The notes beneath the pieces were generated by a model that saw only the letters and a program-made list of their open reading frames with translations, was not told where the DNA came from and did no database searches. From Mauremys mutica (taxonomy: Eukaryota > Chordata > Testudines > Geoemydidae): 64,000 nt of DNA. Shown one piece after another: positions 56,301 through 64,000 of this stretch. Location: contig NC_059081.1 of NCBI RefSeq assembly GCF_020497125.1, positions 61,648,768 through 61,712,767 on the forward strand, given 5' to 3'. Both the position numbers and the translations under genes were made by a program. How positions within the stretch are numbered: position 1 is the first letter of the stretch; each line of letters starts with the position of its first letter.

Positions 56301-56573
56301 AAGTAAGAAAGAATTGTCCAGCCCTTGGGAAAAGGAATCTGTAATGAATGTATTGGCTGTGCAAGCTGGCTATTGGCTAACCACCAGGACTGAGCATTTG
56401 AGGCAATGGTGTCTTACTGGCTGTGGTATTACAGCATTAGCAAACATGTAGGTAAGATTGTGGTTGGTCATGTAGAGGATTTTCTTTTTAAATCACTTTT
56501 ATTCCAGCCTTAATTCTGAGAAATGGATTCAGGGAATAGCAGTCAGATGTGGGGGTTTAACCCTAAACACAGA

Positions 56574-56654
56574 GGGGCAGATCCTCAGACAGTGTGAGCA
56601 GTCGTAGGTCCACAATGGAGTTATGTCCATTTACACCACCTGAGGATCTGCCCC
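56574..56654. repeat. Fold-back MITE
   Basis: Arms GGGGCAGATCCTCAGAC and, mirrored, GGGGCAGATCCTCAGGTGG, with CACAATGGAG in the centre. Confidence 0.75.
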
Positions 56655-57041
56655 AGAGCCCTGATGGGGTTTTTTAAAACCCCTAATCTCCAAATTGTGT
56701 TCACCGTCTATGGGGTACAGTCAGTTACGTGGGCTGACCTGTCCTAGGCAGCTGTATCCTGTCTTGGACCTGACTGAACCTGAAGAAAGCTGTGAGACCT
56801 ACCAGTACCAGAGCGATGCCAAGCGTAACACACCCACAAAGGTGAAACTGCGTCCCCCAGCTGCAGTCTCAGGCCTGTGGGAATGGCCTGGAAGCTCAGC
56901 AGCGCAGACAGACTCCACTAGGCAGAACAACCTCAGGAGAACAGCAAGCAGGAGGGAAGGCTTGAGTGACACTGCTGACAACCAAAAAAGCCCTGAACCA
57001 AAGAGCAGCCAGCAGCGGCCCCAGGAATCTTCGGGAGACAC

Positions 57042-57213
57042 CAGGGCTGCCCAGAGGATTCAGGGGGCCTGGGGCAAAGCAATTTTGGGGGCTCTTTCCA
57101 TAAAAAAAAGTTGCAATACTATAGAATACTGTATTCTCGCGGGGGCCCCTGTGAGGCCTGGGGCCAATTGCCTCTCTTTCCCCCCCGCTTCCCCCCTCCC
57201 CCCGGGCGGCCTG
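57042..57213. mobile_element. hAT-type MITE with perfect 8-bp target duplication
   Basis: The left end is CAGGGCTGCCC and the right end, reversed, CAGGCCGCCC. The flanks are GGAGACAC at 57034-57041 and again at 57214-57221, an exact 8-bp duplication as made by hAT transposases. It is 172 bp long and non-coding. Confidence 0.85.
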
Positions 57214-58310
57214 GGAGACACCAACCAGGCCCAAATTCTAGGGGAAGCAGGTGCAGACACAAAGGGCCTCCAGCTAAAATGACTGGATCCAGGGAAAGAT
57301 GCAGCAACAAAAGAGAGAAACTTTGCAGCACAAGAAAGACAAGCAGCATAAAGCCCTGCAGAAGCCACAACAAAGTCTAGGGAGGCAGCATCACAAAAGC
57401 AGGCAAAACAAAGGACAGACCAAAAGTATGGACTCCCCCCCCATCCCCCCTTCCGACACACACAAGGGAAATGAGAGTGGGTAGAAGACCAGTAAAAACA
57501 AAATGAAAGGCAGGACAAGAACAAAACAAACAGGGGCAGGGACTGCGAGGTAGCAAAGTGCACACACAAGCCCAAGCTCTAATGATATGAAAACATTTAG
57601 AAAGAGCATTGCACAGTAAATATATTTAGAGCAACAGGAGAAGTTATTTGGAGGGAGATTGCTCCAGAAGTAGCTGCCACTTTGCAGAAACAGGAGGCTA
57701 GATCGTCAGCTAGCGTGGATCAGCCCTGCTCTGCTGCCATCGATGTCTGTGTGTTGTCAACACCAATTTAATGAGCTGAGGATCTGGCCTCATGTGGTTT
57801 GCCCCCTATCATGAATGTAACATACAATCTATTGACATTGGTCACCCAGTCCTCACAGATACAGCCATCCATGGACTGGGGCTAGGAGCCAAGGCTGGCT
57901 GTGAGATCATAGATGCGTGATTTATAAAACACGGTTGTTCAGCCAGGGATGGGTTGTTTTTAATTGCAGGGATATTTCTCACCCATGATGACACACACAC
58001 ACACACAGTCCCTATCTGAGAACTGGCAAGGATTTCTTTCAAAGCTTGGCAACACCACTCCTGAGTAAGACAAAGGTGAAGCAGCACTCCTTTCCAGGGA
58101 GAGGAAGGAGGACTGGCTGTGTCTGGAGCACTCCTAGCTTGGTTGAGCAAGAGACTTGGTGGGGGGAAGATTGTCAGTTGAAGTAAATTCTCACTGCTCC
58201 ATTGAAGTCTCTGAAATCTAGAGGGCTCCATGGGAAATATACTCTCTTGTATGGAAAGGGAGCAAGAATAAGCTGTGCATGTGTGGCCAAGCTTCTCAAA
58301 TGTGGCTGGC
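57214..58310. other. Non-coding stretch with a fold-back unit and (AC)n
   Basis: A fold-back unit lies at about 57695-57791 (GGCTAGATCGTCAGC with mirrored GAGGCCAGATCCTCAGC), and (AC)n at about 57990-58008. No gene is seen. Confidence 0.5.
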
Positions 58311-58313
58311 AAA

Positions 58314-58490
58314 GAGTCCTGTGGCACCTTATAGACTAACAGATCTATTGGAGCATAAGCTTTCGTGAGCGGTATTCACCCACAAAAGCTCATGCTCCAA
58401 TACGTCTGTTAGTCTATAAGGTGCCACAGGACTCTTTGCTGCTTTTTACAGATCCAGACTAACACGGCTACCCCTCTGATACTCAAATGT
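58314..58490. repeat. Inverted pair of an interspersed repeat (palindrome)
   Basis: About 60 bp from AAAGAGTCCTGTGGCACC to GAGCATAAGCTTTCGTGAG is followed almost directly by its mirror, ending GGTGCCACAGGACTCTTTG. The right copy continues to the repeat head: reversed, GTAGCCGTGTTAGTCTGG. That head resembles the one at 7229 (GTAGCCATGCTAGTCT). Confidence 0.75.
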
Positions 58491-58934
58491 GGCTAGTGAT
58501 TTTTGGGTGCCCAACTTGAGTCACTTTAAAGAGGCCTCTTGAGGGAGAGGGGTGCTCTGAAAATTGGGCTCCTTCAAGGTGTCCCAACTTCGACACTTGA
58601 AATAGGCCATCTATGCCTTTGGGTCACAAGGATCCTGAAGCTTCTTACATATTGGTTTTTGTAGGAAAAAAAAATACAGCAACCACTTAGCCCCCCCACT
58701 GAATGGAGACCCTTCTGGGGTGGAACACAACAGCTGTTGATTAGTGTATAGTGTTGTTATGCACTAGTTTAGGGCAGAATGCTAAATAAAGTGTACACAG
58801 GTAAAACTAGAGTGGGGTGGAGGGGGGTTAAGTAGAAAAATATACTTCCCCAAGCTGGAGTTTGGCTAGGACAGCACCTCGACTCTTGTGAGCATAAGTG
58901 CCACAAACACTCGTTGTATCAGCTTTACATCTCC

Positions 58935-59075
58935 TCTGACTGATGGATGGTCCGTTGGTTATGGTACTTCCCTGGCCAGGACTTGGGTGTGAGTTCCTGT
59001 TCTGCCTGGGCATGTTACAGCTTGTGAGGTGCTCTGATACTGTGGTAATAAGGGCCACATAAATACCTAAGCTCG
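58935..59075 (+). mobile_element. SINE fragment
   Basis: A tRNA-like head (GTTGGTTATGGTACTTCCC with GGTGTGAGTTCCTGTTC) is joined directly to the tail TGTGAGGTGCTCTGATACTG. Confidence 0.5.
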
Positions 59076-59574
59076 ACAGATACCCTGAGCGGAACTGTGC
59101 CCCAGGATGAGGGAGCAGTGGTTCGGTGCTGACTCAGAGAGTGCTGGTGCAGGTGTAACATATACTCCTGAAGGCACACAGCGGGTTTGGCTGGCCCGTG
59201 TTCAGTGCAAGCAGTGAGAGGGGCAGGTTGCTTACAGGAAGTGACATCCTTCGGCCTCTCAAAGGTTGGTTTAACAGTTTCCCTGAACATCGTTTAAACA
59301 ACGGAGGCAGCAATTGAGAGCTGCTGCTCAGCTCATTAAATGAGTCAGTCCAAAAAAACCTTACCTGCCTTACCAAGCACACGTCAAAATGTTCTATACA
59401 CATCACAGGAGAGTAAGGGAAATAGCTTACTTCACACAGGCCTCAGTTGCAGTGCTTTACCTGTACTCCTCATCTTGGTAGGTGGGATGAAACCAAAAAC
59501 CAATAGTGGGGGAGAAATTTAACCCAAAGTATCTCTGAGAACTACACTTACCATGAATTGTTTGTATTCCAGTG

Positions 59575-59860
59575 TGCCGTGGAGGCTCCAGCCAAGATCA
59601 GGGACCCATTGAGTTAGGCACCGTGTGTACTCGTAGCGAGAAATAGCCCTTGCCCCAAAGAGCTAGACCCAGATCCACAAAGGTATTTAGGTTCCTAACT
59701 CCCATTGAAATCAAGACTGGCCCTTACCGTCTAAATAGACTAGATGGACAGAGGGTGAGAAGAGAAGCAGAGGTGCCGAGAGATGAAGTGACTTGTCCCA
59801 GGTCACACAGACTCAAACCCAGATCTTCTCACTCCCAGTCCAATGCCCTACCACAGGAAA
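59575..59860 (-). mobile_element. MIR/CORE-like SINE, long copy
   Basis: Reversed it has the head GTAGGGCATTGGACTGGG and GAGAAGATCTGGGTTTGAG, the core TGTGTGACCTGGGACAAG, and the tail AGCTCTTTGGGGCAAGGGC. Confidence 0.7.
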
Positions 59861-59995
59861 ATGAGATACATGAAGTTCATCTATTGGAGCAAGGGTGGAG
59901 TTTTTGATCAGCCAGGGATCCAAAGTTAAACTCAGTACATTTCCATTCCACCAAAAACCCAGACTGGTTTACAGGCAACCCCAAAGGGGAGGAAG

Positions 59996-60215
59996 GATGG
60001 TCTTGTTGTTAAAGCCCTAGACTGGAAACCAGTAAATCTGGAGGTTTATTTATAGCGTTGCTACAGACTTCCCGTGTGACACTGGGCAGCTTTGCCACTT
60101 TGTGCCTCCACCTCCCCAATGGCAAAATGGCCAAGAGAGCGCATTTTACATGTTGTAAAGGTGTCCAGAACCCGGGATGGGCACTGCCCCCATGACTAAC
60201 AGCTCTTTATAAATC
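59996..60215 (+). mobile_element. MIR-like SINE
   Basis: TTAAAGCCCTAGACTGGAAA, GTGTGACACTGGGCAGC, TGTGCCTCCACCTCCCC, AATGGCAAAATGG and the tail ACATGTTGTAAAGGTG follow MIR order. Confidence 0.65.
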
Positions 60216-60894
60216 AAAGGAAATAGAAGTTAAAGAATGGAAATAGCATTTCCCTCTTAGGTGTGCTGTGAAGCTCACTGCGTTAGTGCTTCAATATTCC
60301 AACAACAAGTGCTGCCAAAATGCCTATAATAAATAAATGACCAACCATGGCCCCGAGTCAGAGACTACAGTCCTACTCCTGCTCTAGAGCACAGGATCCT
60401 ATGGATGTGTCTGAGAAAAGGCAAAACATAAGGGACCTTCATGTTGCAGTTTAATAAGCAATGGGAAGAGCAGGCCATTTTATGGCGTATTTGCAAAACC
60501 CAGGTCCAGATCCCGTTTTATCCAAACCACCACAGCGGAGCTGAGAAAGGAGGGGCGCACCGGATATCGGTTTTGTCACGTCTATAAAGGGCAGATTAAA
60601 GTTGATTTTAGTTTTGTAGAAACTTCACCAGTCAGCGTTTGCTTTTCCAAAACTAAAGCCAGGATTGATTTGGATTTGGGTTCCATTTTATCCAAACCAC
60701 CTGCCTTAGGGGAGGGTTCAGACAGAACACAGGTTTTGTCCCATCGTTAGGATAGACCCTATCTGGATCCCACTGAAGTCAAGAGGAGTTTTTCCATCGA
60801 CTTCAATGGGAGCTGGCCGAGAGGTAGCTTTGGTCTGGCAAGACCTCATCAGTCAGGTTTGATGATGCAAATCCAGCGTCACAGATGATTTAGG

Positions 60895-61120
60895 GCTATG
60901 TTAGATACTTATTTAGCCCCCATTATCACAGCATCTGAGCACTGCACACTCTTCAATCTATTTATCCTCACAGCCCCCCTGGGAGCAGGGCAGTGTTGTT
61001 ATCCTCAGCTACAGCACAGAGAGACTAAGGTCAAGGTCCCACAGGAAGTCTGCAAGATAAGGGACTTGAATCCAGGTTTCCCAAGCCTGAGGGTAATGCT
61101 CTAACCACGTGACCATCCTT
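60895..61120 (-). mobile_element. MIR-like SINE
   Basis: Reversed, it reads GGTTAGAGCATTACCCTC, GGGAAACCTGGATTCAAG (box B) and CTTAGTCTCTCTGTGC. Its tail is near CAGATGCTGTGATAATGG. Confidence 0.65.
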
Positions 61121-61441
61121 CCTCTGTGCCCTAGCCACACCACCAAAATTTAGCATTAATAGTGTCAGATGAAAGGTCCAGAGTTTGGCCTCTTTAATTT
61201 TACAGCCCACCGCCCCTGCATCCATCTTGCCGTTCTCAGCAGCTCTACCAATGGGTGATGTTGGGCTGAGAAGACGTGGAAGGGTTGAGCCAGGTGATTA
61301 TTTTCCTCTTGCCTGAGACGAAGGGTGGACCCGGCAGATTACAGCACATTCGTGCGTACAGGAAAACTGCACCATGAATAAACAGGCAAGAAGTCAAACA
61401 GAACAATGTATAGGAAATCAGGAGTACCACATGGAAAGTTA

Positions 61442-61561
61442 GGGTGACCAGACAGTAAGTGTAAAAAAATCAGGACAGGGGTGGAGGGTAATAGGAACCT
61501 ATATAAGAAAAAGCCCCCAAAATCGGGACTGTCCCTATAAAATCGGGACATCTGGTCACCC
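61442..61561. mobile_element. MITE with TA target duplication (120 bp)
   Basis: GGGTGACCAGAC at the left and, reversed, GGGTGACCAGATG at the right, with TA on both sides (61440-61441 and 61562-61563). The TA suggests a Tc1/mariner-type transposase. It is non-coding. Confidence 0.75.
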
Positions 61562-61563
61562 TA

Positions 61564-64000
61564 TGGAAAGTGCCCAGCTCCTTAACCTTAATAACAGAAA
61601 AACACCAGGCCTTGGGGCTTTCCTGGCAAGAATTAGCAGCATCCTTAGGTAATTTCTGAATTCCAGTTTCTGAAGCTCGTTTGGAGCCCTGATTAGCAGC
61701 CTGGGGAGCCTCAATAGGCAGAAATTGTGTGCCTGGAGAGCACGAGAGACTTATAGACTCATAGACTTTAAGGTCAGAAGAGACCATTATGATCACCTAG
61801 TCTGACCTCCTGCACAACGCAGGCCACAGAATCTTACCCATCCACTTCTATAACAACCCCCTAACCTATGTCTGAGTTATTGAAGTCCTCAAATTGTGGT
61901 TTGAAGACCTCAAGCTGCAGAGAATCCTTCACTGCTTCTCAGCCCTGGTGTTCAAATGGCCACCTGCCACTCACAGCCAGAGGCCCTGTTCTCCCACTGC
62001 AGGATATAGGTAACCCTTGGAATCCTAAGAACGCTTCCCAGTAGCAGTAGTGTGTTCTTGTGCTAGCATGGTGCTGAATGAGTCTGTTTGGGTCCATTTT
62101 CAAGGCTAAGGTGGCAAATCAGACACTTGGCACGCCTTAACTCATTTAGCCTCACAGCACATCTGTGTGGGATCATTATTCCCCCTCCCCCACTTAATAC
62201 ATGTGGGAGCTGAGGCCCAGAAAGAGTGAGATTTCCAAAGGCAAATCTTTTAGCTCAGTACTCAGCTCCCATTGGAAGAGCCCACAGGGACCTTTGAAAA
62301 AACCCCGCCTAAACCATGTGCGTAAGGGCGCAGGGGAGCCTATGGCAGGGCCAAAGATGAAACCCCAGTCTCTCCCATACTATGCCTTGACCATAAGACT
62401 ATACTTCCTTCTTCTGCAGATCTGCTCCCTTCATTGGAAGAGCGACGAAGAGTCCAGGCCTGCACACTTCCCTTTGTTTTACTATTTCCACCCTCCTCAT
62501 CCATCCTACGTAACGTCTCCTGGTTGGAGCCAAAGGAACCCCCACTGGAAACTGTGAGATTACCACACTCTCTCAAGCTTCCTGTGGAGCAGCATCATGA
62601 TGGGACCGGCCAGCAGTTGGATGCCATCCACCCGTGCAGTGGAAAGCCAGGCAAGGGATATGAAAGGTCTGATTTAGACACCTGGGAGTAAATTGTTGGC
62701 TCAGTCCATGGAAGCTTAGCTGTGTGCCTTTCCCATTAGTGATAATGAAGGATGATATGCCTTTTAATAGCCATGCTCTGCACTGTCCATGTGCACTGCT
62801 CCTGGAGTGAGGCTTGGAAGACAACCATGCCAGGAGAGGTAGCACAAAGATCACCAGGTCAAAGGATCAGTTACTGAGGAAGTGGAGAATGGCAAATGGA
62901 TTTAGGTGTGTTGCCAGCAACTCTTTGGCCCTCTCCAATGCTGCCCCATTCCCCCATTGCAAAACCCAGCTGTCTCTGCTCTCCTCAGAGCTTTCCACCC
63001 CAGCATTGCTTCTTGACTCTGGTTTGTTCAGCAGAGCCCTGCAGGATGATTTTGGGACAGGTGGGAATGTGCGTGATCCCTACAGTCTGCATGCTCCCAG
63101 GTACGCAGGGTGTGCCCCTGCTCTGACCCTTACTGCGTTTTCAGGCTGTGACTGCTGTCCTCAGGAATGTGTGTGTGCAAAGGAACCATGGTGCAAAGAA
63201 GGAATGGGAGGGTCTGCAAATACGGTGGGCTTTTGTCTTTTCTTTTCTGTACTGAATTCCTACAAGCCCAGAAGGACTGGTCTGTTTGCCTAGCAACAAG
63301 CTCTGAACAAAAATATGAAGTCCCCTCTCTCAGGCTTCCTCTCCATATATTGGTCTGGTTTTTCCCAAAGTAAATTGAAGAATGCACTGCCAGTTGGAGG
63401 AGGTATTTTGCCAAGGGATTCTGCAAACTAAAATGTGAAATTCAGAGTGTTTTTATTTTTCCAGGGTGGGGCACAGACTTGCATTTCTCTGCACTCAACA
63501 AATGGCATGAACTGATAAGAGACCTGATAGACATGTTTGTTATTCTGACTCATGGGCAGACAGCACATTTGCCCTAAACTTTATGAGACCTCAGAATACA
63601 GACTTAGAGCAAAGAATGTGCACTGCTAAATATGGCCCTAACTCTGCTGATTCTACACAGAGGGCCTGTCTTCACTGCAGAGTGAGCTTGGGCACTTGCT
63701 CAGATCTTGCCCTGAACCAGGCCATGGGCCTGCTTACACTCAGGCTGATTACCTTCCCCACCTGCTTTGCAGTATGGACCCAGGCTAAACCATTCAAGTG
63801 CTAATAGTCCTCCAGTGCCTTCCCACCATTGCTTCCTGGGTGCCCAGGACAGACAAGTTCTCCCACATTTCACTGGGCAGGAATCCTACAGCAGCTCAGT
63901 TTCCTGCGGCGCTAAGAATCATGGGTTGTCCCCCAGAAGTCCTAGCGACACGCAGGGGATTGCAGCACCGGGGAGCATGCAGTAACTCAGGTAGGGCTTT
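61564..64000. other. Non-coding end of window
   Basis: Apart from the CR1 fragment at 61.75 kb, a likely MIR-type SINE piece lies at about 62105-62240 (-). The 159-codon frame at 62814-63293 has no recognised domain. Confidence 0.45.
61748..61935 (-). mobile_element. CR1 LINE 3' end fragment
   Basis: On + it begins TTATAGACTCATAGACTTTA, then AGACCATTATGATCACC and GTCTGACCTCCTGCAC. The reversed TAAAGTCTATGAGTCTATAA end resembles the CR1 terminal octamers. Confidence 0.7.

Larger units (their letters stand above)
55945..57041. other. Non-coding stretch with a SINE fragment and fold-back unit
   Basis: It has a SINE tail at 56190-56300 (-) and a fold-back MITE at 56574-56654. The long frame at 56695-57282 crosses into a MITE and is not supported. 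Confidence 0.5.
58491..61439. other. Non-coding stretch with several SINEs
   Basis: Four SINE copies lie here (listed). Between them no gene is recognised. A short direct repeat with TTTTATCCAAACCACC occurs at about 60518 and 60689. Confidence 0.5.

Noticed and set aside
56695..57282. 195-codon frame that looked like an exon
   Set aside because: Its C-terminal third is a hAT MITE insertion and no domain is recognised in the rest.
1..64000. CRISPR array, operon, prophage or bacterial features
   Set aside because: No regularly spaced repeats of that kind. The repeat content is that of a vertebrate genome.

Overview
The window is vertebrate nuclear DNA, most likely from a turtle. This is inferred from the repeat content and not from any host gene. 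The evidence is a tRNA-headed SINE with a CR1 tail (known from turtles), decayed CR1 LINE sequence, many MIR/CORE-like SINE pieces, PIF/Harbinger elements carrying a Myb/SANT gene plus a transposase, and a DIRS-type tyrosine-recombinase retrotransposon. I recognise no host protein-coding exon. The window reads as intergenic or intronic sequence shaped by transposons.

Layout. 1-3.8 kb: unique-looking sequence with two SINEs. 3.8-6.0 kb: an internally rearranged Harbinger relative (element A). 7.2-7.9 kb: a nest made of an inverted pair of one repeat family, a (CTTT)n microsatellite and a MITE. 8-11 kb: SINE and CR1 fragments. 12.2-14.4 kb: a decayed CR1 LINE. 14.4-18.5 kb: SINEs, a MITE and AT-rich repeat. 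18.5-23.35 kb: a Harbinger element (H1) with both genes open: a two-exon Myb/SANT DNA-binding gene on + and a DDE transposase on -. 24.3-30.5 kb: a young DIRS element with inverted terminal repeats, an internal complementary region, and gag, RT/RNase H and tyrosine recombinase genes. Its only obvious lesion is a frame change at a C run in RT. 30.5-45 kb: AT-rich sequence with fold-back MITEs and one candidate small membrane-protein ORF. 45.5-46.5 kb: a probable solo LTR. 51.9-55.9 kb: a second Harbinger element (H2) with the same convergent gene plan but several breaks. 56-64 kb: a hAT-type MITE with a perfect 8-bp target duplication, a 120-bp palindromic arrangement, a TA-flanked MITE, more SINEs and a CR1 3' end.

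How the parts relate. H1 and H2 share a plan: convergent Myb and transposase genes, a phase-1 intron in the Myb gene, and closely spaced opposed poly(A) signals between the genes. Element A and the MITE at 7.5 kb carry matching or related termini and could be mobilised by an H1-like transposase. CR1 supplies the tail that the tRNA-derived SINE would use for retrotransposition. The DIRS element encodes its own complete set of proteins apart from the RT frame break.
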